A stretch of 64,000 bases of DNA from Deltaproteobacteria bacterium (GTDB lineage Bacteria; Myxococcota_A; UBA796; SXON01). Under the pieces are notes generated by a model. That model did not search any database. It was not told the DNA's origin and saw only the letters and a list, made by a program, of their open reading frames with translations. A program made the translations under genes and the position numbers. Each line of letters begins with the position of its first letter. Positions within the stretch are counted from its first letter, which is position 1. This document shows positions 44,878 through 53,608 of the stretch, piece after piece. The stretch covers positions 1 to 64,000 of the forward strand of contig BJHF01000014.1 in NCBI GenBank assembly GCA_014191855.1. Reading direction: 5' to 3'.

Positions 44878-44925
44878 GCTCTCCTTGCGGCAGGGGTGAC
44901 CGGCCACCCCCCTCGCAAGGAGAGC
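44878..44925. repeat. Palindromic repeat, copy 2
   Basis: Perfect outer arms GCTCTCCTTGCG (44878-44889) and CGCAAGGAGAGC (44914-44925), with an inner GGGGTG / CACCCC pairing. Shares CTCTCCTTGCGGCA and GCAAGGAGA with copy 1; inner stem bases differ between copies but pairing is kept. Confidence 0.65.
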
Positions 44926-44969
44926 GGGGCCATCGTCGCCGCCCTACACGCGCAACCGACGACTGATCG

Positions 44970-45344
44970 ATGACACTGGCGTTCAACAAATCCGCGGCCG
45001 GCACGCCGAGCACGAAGCGAGGTCGAGCCCTGGTGGCCGTGGGCCTGCTCCTTGCGCTCGGAGGGCTACTTCTGCCACCCCATGCGAGGATCTCCGACGC
45101 TCAGGTGACCGATCGCCACGAACGTTCAACGCAGAAGAGTCGAGCCGGATCGGTGGGCCGCGAGCACCAGGCACGGAGCGAGGTACTTCTCCCCGCCTGG
45201 TCTGCCGCCGCAACCTCAAGCCTCGACCTGGGCGCCTGCGGCAGGTGGCTCTCGGCGGACACGAGCCACATGTGCTGCGGTGCGCTCGCCGCTCCGGCAC
45301 ACGATCCTCGTGACCGCCTGCGCCACGGGCTTACGGCGGTTTGA
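44970..45344 (+). CDS. Doubtful hypothetical ORF
   Basis: 124-codon ORF with one hydrophobic segment (ALVAVGLLLALGGLLLPP) after a basic N-terminus, otherwise unstructured composition and no family resemblance. Could be a small secreted or membrane protein, or a chance ORF in a gene-poor stretch. Confidence 0.2.
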   Translation: MTLAFNKSAAGTPSTKRGRALVAVGLLLALGGLLLPPHARISDAQVTDRHERSTQKSRAGSVGREHQARSEVLLPAWSAAATSSLDLGACGRWLSADTSHMCCGALAAPAHDPRDRLRHGLTAV

Positions 45345-45399
45345 GGTCCTGAACCTGTGCGCGGGCCCCACGGGTCGCGGTGCCCGTGGCGTCGTCGCC

Positions 45400-46047
45400 T
45401 CAGGTGATCGCCCTCGATGCCCAGGCGCGCTCAATGGTGCTCCGAAATACGCCTGTTGCCTGCGCCCCAGCGATGCGGAACTTTCCATCGATCACCACGA
45501 ACGGCACGCCCGTGCAGCCCAACGCTTTCGCGGCGGCGCCGTCGGCCCGTACGGTGGCCGTGTACCGACCGGTAGAGAGCGCCTCGCGCACCGCGTCGCG
45601 CCCGAGGCCGAGCTCCTGACCGAGCGCGGCCAGCGAGTCGACGTCGAAAATCGAGCGACCTTCACCGAAGTACGCGCGGTAGAGCCGCTTCCACGCCTCA
45701 GCTTCCATCCCGTGATCGGCCGCCATCGCGAGCAGCTCGTGCGCCAGGCGCGTGTTCCCGACGACGTTATTCCCGACGTTGTACGGAGTCAGGCCATCGC
45801 TCGCGGCCAGCGCCTCGATGCGCCCGGTCGCGGCCGCGATTTGGGCGTCGTCCAGTCGGTATTTCGTGCGCAAAAGCTCGGGCGCCGAGATCACCTTGCC
45901 GGCCGGAAAGGACGGATCCAGCTCGAACGAGCGGTGAACGACCTCGACCTCCCCGCGGTCCGCGAAGGCCGCCAGCGCCGCGTCGAGACGGTGCTGACCG
46001 AGCCCGCACCACGGGCAGATGACGTCCGACCAGATTTCAATACGCAT
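45400..46047 (-). CDS. DsbA-family (FrnE-like) oxidoreductase
   Basis: 215-aa thioredoxin-fold protein with an inserted helical domain. Active site is SDVICPWCGLG (CPWC, residues ~11-14); the cis-Pro region is GCTGVPFVVIDGKF. Starts MRIEIWSDVICPW with no signal peptide, so it is cytoplasmic like other FrnE proteins. Likely a thiol-disulfide isomerase or oxidase. Divergent from a DsbD-alpha-like gene, 192 nt away. Confidence 0.9.
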   Translation of the reverse strand: MRIEIWSDVICPWCGLGQHRLDAALAAFADRGEVEVVHRSFELDPSFPAGKVISAPELLRTKYRLDDAQIAAATGRIEALAASDGLTPYNVGNNVVGNTRLAHELLAMAADHGMEAEAWKRLYRAYFGEGRSIFDVDSLAALGQELGLGRDAVREALSTGRYTATVRADGAAAKALGCTGVPFVVIDGKFRIAGAQATGVFRSTIERAWASRAIT

Positions 46048-46239
46048 GCGCGCTGCTAATTCGCCGCTGCACCCCGAGAGTCACTCCGGCGACTCCGCAG
46101 GTCCGGACGGCGCACCCACCGACGGGCGAATGCACTGCGAAGCGGGCCAAGCGGTGACGGTGGAGCCGGGCGAACAGCATGACCTCGCGATTGTCGTGCT
46201 CTGCTCGTCGCTGTGGCTCGACTGAGGTAGGCTTTCCCG

Positions 46240-46731
46240 ATGCTTCTGACCCTCCTTGGCCTCGTGGGCGCGAGCCTTGCGCGCGCCGAAGCGCCGATCG
46301 ACCCCAAGTCGCTCCCGATCTCCTCGGCGACGACGCCCGCAGATCCGGGGCCCTTCCGCTGCGCCGTCGATCCGTTCGTGGCCGTGGAGGCGGGGGAAAC
46401 GGCGATGATCCGCTTCACTCTCTCGGTTCCGGAGAACACGAAGCTGTACAGGGATCAGATCGCCGTGGAGGTGTTGGACGCCGCCGGGCTGAAACCCGGT
46501 GCCCTGGTGCTCCCCGCCAGCCACCCCTTCGAGGACCCCTACGGCGGCGGCCCGCGGGAGGTGTACTCCGCCAACGCCGAGCTCTTACTGCCGGTCACGG
46601 CGCCGGGAACCGCCCTCGGGCGAGCGGACCTCACGGTGGTTGTGTCGTGGCAGGGCTGCGGCGACAGCATGTGCTACATGCCGGGTTCGCAGACGTTCAA
46701 CGTGCCCGTGCGCGTGACCAGGGGGAAGTAA
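46240..46731 (+). CDS. Stand-alone DsbD-alpha-like periplasmic domain protein
   Basis: 163-aa secreted protein with signal MLLTLLGLVGASLARAEA. The mature part matches the DsbD N-terminal (alpha) domain: beta-rich, with the Cys pair in SWQGCGDSMCYMPGSQ, like the two copies inside the dsbD gene of this window. There is no membrane or thioredoxin domain, so it may act as a shuttle for reducing equivalents or receive them from DsbD. Confidence 0.75.
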   Translation: MLLTLLGLVGASLARAEAPIDPKSLPISSATTPADPGPFRCAVDPFVAVEAGETAMIRFTLSVPENTKLYRDQIAVEVLDAAGLKPGALVLPASHPFEDPYGGGPREVYSANAELLLPVTAPGTALGRADLTVVVSWQGCGDSMCYMPGSQTFNVPVRVTRGK

Positions 46732-46807
46732 CCGCGAAGTACGGGTCTACTTCCCCAGCCACAGCTCCACGGCGCTTCAGACCAGGTACCCCCTACCGGC
46801 CGCGCTG

Positions 46808-46855
46808 CGACGCTCCGCGACGCCCTTTGGCCCCGGAACCGGGCTCGGAGCGTCG
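46808..46855. repeat. Inverted repeat in a 208-nt intergenic gap
   Basis: Perfect 10-bp arms CGACGCTCCG (46808-46817) and CGGAGCGTCG (46846-46855) with a 28-nt loop that can itself fold (CCCCGG.../CCGGGG-like). Lies between converging genes, so a terminator-like function is possible. Nothing else seen in 46732-46939. Confidence 0.4.
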
Positions 46856-46939
46856 CCCCTGCCTCACCCAGGTCGTAGGAAGGCACCAAGCAGGAGAACC
46901 AGCACGGTCGCCCCAAACCAATGATCGGCCCAACCGCGC

Positions 46940-48058
46940 CTACATCACCAGCAAGGGGAACCGCTTGCGGCGCGGGGGCTCGGGGTCGGCCGCCGAGGGG
47001 GCGGGGAGGTCCATCCCGTCGATCCGGGCGGAAAGGGCGTGTTCGCCCTCAGGCGCGCTCGGGGGATCATCGGTGCGCTCCACGAGCCGGAGCCCCACGG
47101 GCTCAGGCACCAGGCCCGGGAGGTGCGCCGCCAGATCGCGCACGACCGCTTCGGCGTCGGCCAGCGCCGGGCGATGCAGGGGAGGCAGTCCCCGCACGGC
47201 ATCCGAGAGTGCCCGGCCCCAGGTCGGATCTGCCACGCCGGGCTGGAGGCCCTCGGTGTGCCGGAGGAGCTCGGCGCGGATCACCGCCATCGAGGGGAGA
47301 AAGCCGCTAGGGTGAAGCAGCAGCAGGGACTGCACGAGCCGGCGCAGCGCCGGGCACATCCGCGCGTGATTCTCAGGACGATCCAACGCGGCGGAGAGCG
47401 CCCGCCGCGAAGCTGGTGTTAGACCTCGCGGATCCGGCGCGACGCCGAGCGCGGCACACGCGAGCACCGTGCCGAGCCCGATCGCATCCGGCGTGAGGTC
47501 GGGGGAGGAAGCCTCGACGGGGGAGCCAACGATCCGGGCGCGCCCCGTTACGTCCACGACGACGTGGCCCACGCTCAGGCGCCCGTGCACGAGGGGCACC
47601 TCGGAGCTCGCGGCGCCGAGGGCCCGCAGGGCATCGGCCAGCTCGGCCCCTAGCGCCGCAAGCCGCCGCCCGGTGAACGCGAGCCCGCGGCGCCCGAGCA
47701 GCGCACGCAGCGGCCATCCTTGCATCCGCTCCACGACCGCCCACCGCAAAAGACCAGCCCGCCCCAGCGAATGCACCTGCGCGAGCCCGTGATGCGACGC
47801 ATGCGCGACCGCGCGCACGAGGACCTCGTGGGTGCGATCCCCGTCGACTTCGACGCCGAGCTCCACCGCGACGCGCGGGAGCACCTCGCCGCCATCGACC
47901 ATGGCGAACAGGCCCCCGCGAAGCGTTCGCGCGAGCAACGGACCGATCAACAGATCGCCGAGCGCGAAGCGAAAATCGGGCTGCAAAAGCCGCGCAGCCC
48001 CGACGCGCCGCTGCGCCGGCTGCCCGGCTTCGAGCCAGAGCGGAACGTCGCCGGTCAT
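46940..48058 (-). CDS. Protein kinase-like pseudokinase
   Basis: 372-aa protein, ATG 48058. The fold follows a Hanks kinase: RFALGDLLIGPLLARTLRGG at the glycine loop position, then AVVERMQGWPLRALLGRRGL as in kinase hinge regions. The catalytic loop HRDxKxxN reads VHGRLSVGHVVVD, and DFG reads IVGSPV, so catalytic Asp, Lys, Asn and the metal Asp are lost. C-terminal ~80 residues are Pro-rich with a basic end. Likely a scaffold or sensor rather than a kinase. Upstream DNA is the AT-richest in the window. Confidence 0.6.
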   Translation of the reverse strand: MTGDVPLWLEAGQPAQRRVGAARLLQPDFRFALGDLLIGPLLARTLRGGLFAMVDGGEVLPRVAVELGVEVDGDRTHEVLVRAVAHASHHGLAQVHSLGRAGLLRWAVVERMQGWPLRALLGRRGLAFTGRRLAALGAELADALRALGAASSEVPLVHGRLSVGHVVVDVTGRARIVGSPVEASSPDLTPDAIGLGTVLACAALGVAPDPRGLTPASRRALSAALDRPENHARMCPALRRLVQSLLLLHPSGFLPSMAVIRAELLRHTEGLQPGVADPTWGRALSDAVRGLPPLHRPALADAEAVVRDLAAHLPGLVPEPVGLRLVERTDDPPSAPEGEHALSARIDGMDLPAPSAADPEPPRRKRFPLLVM

Positions 48059-48082
48059 GCAGGCACCGTGGGGAGGAGCACC

Positions 48083-48111
48083 ATGAACAGAGCATAAACC
48101 TAAAAAGTCAA
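48083..48111 (-). promoter_or_regulatory. Possible promoter of the pseudokinase gene
   Basis: On the minus strand TTGACT (48106-48111), 17-nt AT-rich spacer, GTTCAT (48083-48088), 25 nt before the ATG. The surrounding 60 bp (A-rich, e.g. 48096-48135) is unlike the rest of this GC-rich window. Confidence 0.4.
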
Positions 48112-48226
48112 AAACTCCAGAATACGCAAACAACGAGTGAAGAAATTTCGAACGAGCCCGTGGCGGCGCCCGCGAACCACCGCGAGCCCCGCACGGCAAC
48201 GCCACCGGGTCTGGTGGTTCGCCCTA

Positions 48227-49684
48227 TCAAAAGCCCATTTCTTCCGGTCGCCGGTACGCCCAGGCGCGCTGGAGCAGCTTGAGCTCCCAGGGCGCCCGCG
48301 TGAGTCCCGTGCGCCAACGCGGGGCCGCGGCGTACCGAAGCAGGCTCCGCTGCCAGCCAGCGAGATTCCGGTCGGTCGCCGTGGGAAAGCGCGCGTTGAG
48401 CACCACCTCGAAGTCGTAGATCTCCCTCCGCAACGCGGAGGTCATCCATGGGGTGCTGGCGGTGCGGCGCGCGTCGAAGCTCGCCCAGGGCGGGGCGAGC
48501 CAGCCATCGAGGTCGGTGGGGAATTTCATGCCGAGACGCTCGGCTTCGTCCCACTGCCCGGGCAGCGGCACCGGCGTGTAGAGGTAGAGGATGATCTCGC
48601 AGGCCGGGTTGTCGTGCTTGAGCCGACGTACCAACTCGAGGCTTTTTCGCACGTCTCGCTCGGGATCGCCAGCATTACCTAAGACAAAGCTGAACTCAGG
48701 AACGACGCCATGCCGGAGCGCGAGCTGGTTGAGCGCCAACGTGTCCGCGACGCGCAGTCCGCCTTTGTCCATGCGATCGAGCGCCTCGTCGTCGCCGCTC
48801 TCGGCCCCGAAGAAGACCATACGAAGCCCAGAACGCGCCATCGCCTCCCAGGTGGCACCCGCGAAACCGAGCATCGTATCGATACGACCCTCGCCCCACC
48901 ACGCCACGCCGCACCGCTCGATGCCCTCGGCCACCTCGCGGCACCGCCGCTCCCACGCGAAGAAGTTGTTGTCGTGAAACTCCACGGCGTTCGCGCCGAA
49001 TTCGTCATGGAGCTGGCGCACCGACCGCACCACGTCGGCCGCGGGATCGGGCAGCCAGCGCCCGGCGTACAGGTTCACGACGGCGCAGAAGTTGCACAGG
49101 AACGGGCACCCGACGCTGGAGTGGTGGTTGAACGTACGTGATCCGAGGAAGGTCCGGGCCGCATACCGTTCCATGTCCACCCGGGCGTACGGCACCGGCC
49201 CCCAGGCCGAGCTCGCCTGGTTGGCCCGCGGCGCTCCCTTCACCAGCGCCCCGCCGCGCCACGCGGCCGTTCCCGAAACCAGCGGATCGGCGCCGGCTTC
49301 CAGCGCAGCCAACACCTCCGCAACGGTCGCTTCACCTTGGCCGATCGCGACGAGGTCCACACCCGGATCGCGCGCAACGGCCTCGGGATGCACCGAGGGA
49401 AAGTAGCCTCCCCAAACCACGAACAGCTCGGGGTTCCTCGCCTTCAGCTCGCGACAGATCGGCACCGCGACTCGGAGCTGCGGCCCCGGCATCACCGTGA
49501 CGAGGAGCAGCACGCGACCACGAGCGCACAGCGCGCGTAGGCGGTCCAGCGCGTTGGCCTCGACGTTGCCGTCCACGAGGGTCCAGCGCGCGTCCGGCGG
49601 TAGTCCGCGCGCCACCATGAGCAGGGACAGGGGCAGGCGGCGATGCGCTTTCTGCGCTCGGGGGTTGAAGAAGACGATCGTCAC
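48227..49684 (-). CDS. B12-binding-domain radical SAM protein
   Basis: 485-aa protein from GTG 49684. N-terminal cobalamin-binding-like domain (VTIVFFNPRAQKAHRRLPLS, ELFVVWGGYFPSVHPE) and a radical SAM domain with VGCPFLCNFCAVVN (CxxxCxxC iron-sulfur site), later FFGAESGDDEALDRM. Typical of the BchE/hopanoid-tailoring type that modifies lipids or porphyrin-like molecules; the substrate is unknown. GTG overlaps the stop of the methyltransferase gene upstream, so the two are cotranslated. Confidence 0.88.
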   Translation of the reverse strand: MTIVFFNPRAQKAHRRLPLSLLMVARGLPPDARWTLVDGNVEANALDRLRALCARGRVLLLVTVMPGPQLRVAVPICRELKARNPELFVVWGGYFPSVHPEAVARDPGVDLVAIGQGEATVAEVLAALEAGADPLVSGTAAWRGGALVKGAPRANQASSAWGPVPYARVDMERYAARTFLGSRTFNHHSSVGCPFLCNFCAVVNLYAGRWLPDPAADVVRSVRQLHDEFGANAVEFHDNNFFAWERRCREVAEGIERCGVAWWGEGRIDTMLGFAGATWEAMARSGLRMVFFGAESGDDEALDRMDKGGLRVADTLALNQLALRHGVVPEFSFVLGNAGDPERDVRKSLELVRRLKHDNPACEIILYLYTPVPLPGQWDEAERLGMKFPTDLDGWLAPPWASFDARRTASTPWMTSALRREIYDFEVVLNARFPTATDRNLAGWQRSLLRYAAAPRWRTGLTRAPWELKLLQRAWAYRRPEEMGF

Positions 49685-50421
49685 GGGCGCCGCTCCAGGA
49701 CCATGAGCGTGTGATCGCCCAGGCGCCGCAGGCCAGGAAGCTGGGCGATCCACGGCTCGAATGCGGTGCGTCGCCCGGGCCGACCGCCGACGTCGGGCGG
49801 CGGGTCGAGCAAGCCGACGGCCTCCAGAGAAACGACGGAAAAATCATGTTCAAGCACACGTTGCACGTCCCGCGCCGACCACCACGCGATCGGGATTCGT
49901 ACGCCAGAAACCTGGGCGCTGAGCCGGCCGCGCCGTGGACGTTGAAGGCGGAGAAGTCGGGCCGTGGTGTCCGCCGGGCAGTGGCGAGACATCCACACGA
50001 GCACCGCGGTGCCGCCGGGACGCACGAGCAGCGCGAGCTCTCTGGCGAGCGCCGAGAGCGCCGACACGGTCGTCAAGCAGTTCAGCACGCCGAAGTTGCA
50101 CAACGCGGTGTCGAAGCCCCCGCCAAGCCTTGCAGAAGCCTCCTCTACTCTACCGAATCTCGCGTCGACGCCGTGGGATCGAGCGGCCGCGACCATCCCC
50201 TCGGAGGCGTCGATCCCGGCCACCCCGAAGCCCGCTGCGAGCAGGCAGCGGGCATCGGAGCCCGTACCCAAGCCGAGATCGGCAATGCGCCCCCCGGGCC
50301 GCGTGCGCGCCAGCACCCTCGACAGCACGCGAGCCCGCCAGAACGGCACGATCAGGCTACCATCCCAACGCGCGGCGTACCCCTCTGACTCCCGGTCAAA
50401 GGCTCGTGAGGTCTCCGGCAT
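49681..50421 (-). CDS. Class I SAM-dependent methyltransferase
   Basis: 246-aa Rossmann methyltransferase from ATG 50421 (alternative 50442). SAM site GGRIADLGLGTGSDARCLLA, Asp in GVAGIDASEGMVAAAR, and FDTALCNFGVLNCLTTVSAL. Likely methylates a small molecule or the product of the coupled radical SAM protein. Divergent from the large Ig-repeat gene with 70 nt between starts. Confidence 0.88.
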   Translation of the reverse strand: MPETSRAFDRESEGYAARWDGSLIVPFWRARVLSRVLARTRPGGRIADLGLGTGSDARCLLAAGFGVAGIDASEGMVAAARSHGVDARFGRVEEASARLGGGFDTALCNFGVLNCLTTVSALSALARELALLVRPGGTAVLVWMSRHCPADTTARLLRLQRPRRGRLSAQVSGVRIPIAWWSARDVQRVLEHDFSVVSLEAVGLLDPPPDVGGRPGRRTAFEPWIAQLPGLRRLGDHTLMVLERRP

Positions 50422-50435
50422 CGCGGTCGGAATTC

Positions 50436-50463
50436 TTGACATGATCCCGGGGCGCAGTACCAT
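50436..50463 (+). promoter_or_regulatory. Promoter of the large Ig-repeat gene
   Basis: TTGACA (50436-50441), 16-nt spacer, TACCAT (50458-50463), 28 nt before ATG 50492. Both boxes are close to sigma70 consensus. The GCGCGCCCCGCCCCGGAG that follows gives the ribosome site. Confidence 0.55.
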
Positions 50464-50491
50464 AGCGCGCCCCGCCCCGGAGACTATTTCC

Positions 50492-53400
50492 ATGCTCAAG
50501 CTGCCCCTCGTCCTCAGACTCCTTCTCGTGGGTGCCGTGGTGTCCGTCGCGGCCCTGCCCGGCGTCGCGTATGCCCAGCCAGCGGGCGTCTTCGAGGGCA
50601 CGGGACTCCTCGAGATGATCCCCGCAACCGGCGTAGTGGGCGACGGTGCCACGCAGTCCGATCTCTACGTGCTGGCCTTGGACGCGAACGGGGCCCCCAT
50701 CGCGGGCTTGAGCCTCAAGCCGGCGGTGTCCGCCGGAACGGTGGGCGCGCTCACGGATGCTGGGGGCGGCCTCTACCGGCTCGCGTACACCGCCCCGAAG
50801 GTGGATGCGAAGGCGGCGGTCACGCTCACACTGAAGGGGAAGATCGGAAAGGAGGCGGTCCAGAAAACGTGGAACGTCAATGTTGCGCCCGCCCGTAGCC
50901 ACCAGCTCACCGCCGCAGCGAACCCCCCGCGGATGACGCTCGGCCAGGACCGCAGCGCTACGCTCAGCTTCAACCTCGCGGGCGGGGATCGGCAGGCGCT
51001 CTCCGGCGTGGACCTGGTGATCACCGCCTCCACGGGCACGATTGAAAACGTAACCAACCTCGGCGGCGGCCAGTTCACGGCGTTGTACACCGCGCCCGCG
51101 CTGAACTACCCGCACGTGGCGATGGTCACGGTGGCCGACAAGCGGGATCCTTCGCGCACGTTCGGGAGCCTCGCGATCCCGATGTGGGGCAAGGTGGATT
51201 TCCCCGTCACCGTGGCGCCGAACGCGCTCGTGATGATCAAGCTGGGTGATCAGCAGTTTGGCCCCATTCAATCCGACGCACAGGGCCGCGCCCGCGTGCC
51301 GATCCTCGTGCCTCCCGGCGCGCAGGTGGCCGAGCTGATCGCGATCGGCGCCGACAAGAAGAGCACCTCGGTGCCCCTGGATCTCAAGGTACCCGAAGCC
51401 AAGCGCATCTCCCTGGTGCCGACGGCCGCGGCGCTCCCCGGTGATTCGCGCGTGCAGGTGCCCATTCACGCCGTCGTGGTGATGGGGGACGGCAAGCCCG
51501 ACCTCGCCGCGCAAGTGGTGTTCACGACGACAGGTGGCACGATCACCGCCGCGAAGCACGAGGGCAACGGCGTTTATACGTCGATGTTCACGCCGCCGAC
51601 CGGCGCGAGCGCCGCGCAGGCAACGATCACGGCCGCCCTGGCCGACAAGCCCGCGATCCAGACCGCCGCGATCTCGGTGAACCTCGTGAGCGTTCGCCCC
51701 TCGAAGGTGGACCTTACGGCGGAGCCCACGCTGCTCCCCGCAACGGCCGAGGGCTTCAAGGTGTACGCGAAGGTGAGCGGCCCCGACGGCGTGGGCCTCG
51801 GCGCGCGCACGATCACGTTCGGTGCCGCCGGTGCGCGCCTCAAGGGCGATGTGAAGGATCTCCGAAACGGCGACTACCAGGCCGTGTTCACGACCTCCGG
51901 TAACGGCCCGGTCGAGCTCACCGCCACCGTAGCTTCGCCCGTTACGGGCAACCCGATGTCGCGCCTGCTGCTGGTGCCCTCCCGCACCCGCCTGAACAAC
52001 GATGGCGTTTCGTCCTCCATGATCACGGTCGTGAGCGTCGACGAGTTCGGGTACCCCGTGCCCAACGTCGCGGTAACGCTCAAGCTCACCTCGGGGGATG
52101 GCTTGTTGCCCCAGCAGGCGACCACGAACAGCGAAGGCCTGGCGCAGGTGTTCTACACGGCAGGTCGGAAGCCCGGTCTGGTGGGGATTGAAGCCGCTGC
52201 GGGAGACCTGGTGGCGGCCGGCGGGCTCGCGCAGGTCCCTGAGAACCTCGCCCTCCCGAGCGTGCCGGTCGCGGGCTCCCGCATCGATGCGGGGCTGGTG
52301 GCGGAATGGGACAAGGCACTCGCCGAAGTGCACCTTGATCGCGAAGGAATGAGCGGTGGCGTCGCCGCTCCCGCGCTCACCACGTCCGTTGGCGCGGCCC
52401 GCGCCACACGCGCGGCCCTCACCTCCGACCCGGCGACGATCTCGCCCGGTGGCACCGTGAAGCTCCTCGTGAACCTCACCGACGAGGCCGGCCAGGGCGT
52501 TGCCGGACAAAAGCTCGACTTCCTGACCTCGGCGGGTACCGTCGGCACCGTCACCGACATGGGCGGCGGCAAGTACTCAGCGGCCTTCACCGTTCCGGCG
52601 AACGCCTCCGGCGACATCAAGGTGTCCGTGGCCACCCAGGACGGCACCGCGTCCAGCTTCATGCGCGTGCCGGTCGGCGGCGCGGAAGCGGCGTGGAGCG
52701 GGGCGAGCCCGTTCACCACGCAGCCGACAGCGGATCCCTACGCAACCCAGCCGGTGGTCGCGCCCCCGCCCGTGGCCCCGCCCCCGCCCGTAGTCGCCGC
52801 CCCGGTGCCGCCGCCTCCGGTCGTGAAGCCGCCCCCGGCGGTCAAGCCGCCGGTGACGACGACGACGGTAACCAAGGTGGACACCGAGAGCCCCTGGCTG
52901 CGAGTCCGCGCCGGCGCCGCCGTTTCGCTGTACTCGTACGACCAGCTCCCGCTCACGCAGGCGACCGTGCTGTTCCCGAACGAGCTTGCGCTCTCGTCGG
53001 CTTCGTACGGCGGCCACGTTCAAGGCCGATTGTTCCTCCCGATGCTCCGGCAGGTCGGCCTCGAAGCCGACTTCCGTGGCACCACGTACTCTCTGGATCC
53101 GGTGCCGCTCTGCGCGGCGCTCGACAACGAGTGCAAAGACGCGGAGCTGGTGAGCGACACGGTGCTCGCTACCCGGGTTGTCGGCGTGGGGCGCTACGTA
53201 TTCGGCTCGGGCAGCAACTCCTTCGGCGTCGGCGGGCACGTGGGCTGGGGCATCAGCGACGTGCAGACGTTCACCGTGAAGGGCGGTCAAGAGATCCAGC
53301 TCACCCAGCTCAACCTGAACTCTTTGGTGCTGGGAATCGAGGGCAGCGCGGACATCGGCAACCTCTTCTTCGTGGCCTCGTTCAACGAGCACCTCGCGGG

Positions 53401-53590
53401 TGGAGTGGCGCCGTTCAACACGGAAGCCAGTCTTGAAGCTGGCTATGCGTTCTTGCCCAACCTGTACGGCAGCGTTTCCGGTGAGATGTCACTGCGCGAC
53501 ATCGGGATCGAGAACCGCGATGGCGAGAAAGTTGGCCAGATCAGCGACCAGTACTACGGCGCCACGATCTCCATCGGAGTTCAGCTCTGA
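50492..53590 (+). CDS. Large surface protein: tandem Ig-like (invasin/Big) domains plus C-terminal beta barrel
   Basis: 1032-aa protein with signal MLKLPLVLRLLLVGAVVSVA...AYA. Residues ~30-735 are several Ig-like domains of the bacterial Big/invasin type (repeated GGGxYxAxFTxP and ATTNSEGLAQVFYTAGRKPG motifs). Residues ~750-790 are Pro/Val-rich (PPPVAPPPPVVAAPVPPPP), then ~795-1032 an outer membrane barrel with alternating strands ending in GVQL. Order (extracellular-type domains first, barrel last) is like an autotransporter. Possibly an adhesin. Start ATG 50492; the open frame upstream overlaps the divergent methyltransferase gene. Confidence 0.8.
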   Translation: MLKLPLVLRLLLVGAVVSVAALPGVAYAQPAGVFEGTGLLEMIPATGVVGDGATQSDLYVLALDANGAPIAGLSLKPAVSAGTVGALTDAGGGLYRLAYTAPKVDAKAAVTLTLKGKIGKEAVQKTWNVNVAPARSHQLTAAANPPRMTLGQDRSATLSFNLAGGDRQALSGVDLVITASTGTIENVTNLGGGQFTALYTAPALNYPHVAMVTVADKRDPSRTFGSLAIPMWGKVDFPVTVAPNALVMIKLGDQQFGPIQSDAQGRARVPILVPPGAQVAELIAIGADKKSTSVPLDLKVPEAKRISLVPTAAALPGDSRVQVPIHAVVVMGDGKPDLAAQVVFTTTGGTITAAKHEGNGVYTSMFTPPTGASAAQATITAALADKPAIQTAAISVNLVSVRPSKVDLTAEPTLLPATAEGFKVYAKVSGPDGVGLGARTITFGAAGARLKGDVKDLRNGDYQAVFTTSGNGPVELTATVASPVTGNPMSRLLLVPSRTRLNNDGVSSSMITVVSVDEFGYPVPNVAVTLKLTSGDGLLPQQATTNSEGLAQVFYTAGRKPGLVGIEAAAGDLVAAGGLAQVPENLALPSVPVAGSRIDAGLVAEWDKALAEVHLDREGMSGGVAAPALTTSVGAARATRAALTSDPATISPGGTVKLLVNLTDEAGQGVAGQKLDFLTSAGTVGTVTDMGGGKYSAAFTVPANASGDIKVSVATQDGTASSFMRVPVGGAEAAWSGASPFTTQPTADPYATQPVVAPPPVAPPPPVVAAPVPPPPVVKPPPAVKPPVTTTTVTKVDTESPWLRVRAGAAVSLYSYDQLPLTQATVLFPNELALSSASYGGHVQGRLFLPMLRQVGLEADFRGTTYSLDPVPLCAALDNECKDAELVSDTVLATRVVGVGRYVFGSGSNSFGVGGHVGWGISDVQTFTVKGGQEIQLTQLNLNSLVLGIEGSADIGNLFFVASFNEHLAGGVAPFNTEASLEAGYAFLPNLYGSVSGEMSLRDIGIENRDGEKVGQISDQYYGATISIGVQL

Positions 53591-53608
53591 GCGGCTCAGC
53601 CCGCTGAG
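53588..53608. terminator. Hairpin at convergent stops
   Basis: TGAGC (53588-53592, including the TGA of the Ig-repeat gene) pairs with GCTCA (53594-53598, including the TGA of the minus-strand gene); CTCAGC/GCTGAG (53595-53608) gives an alternative fold. Same logic as hairpins at 13585 and 36754. Confidence 0.35.

Larger units (their letters stand above)
44466..45399. other. Gene-poor 0.9 kb stretch with two related hairpins
   Basis: No convincing gene. ORFs on both strands are short and of low-information composition. Contains two related ~45-bp hairpin repeats (listed separately) and the weak ORF at 44970. A lost gene or repeat-driven insertion could explain the gap between the GT4 gene and the DsbA-like gene. 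Confidence 0.6.
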
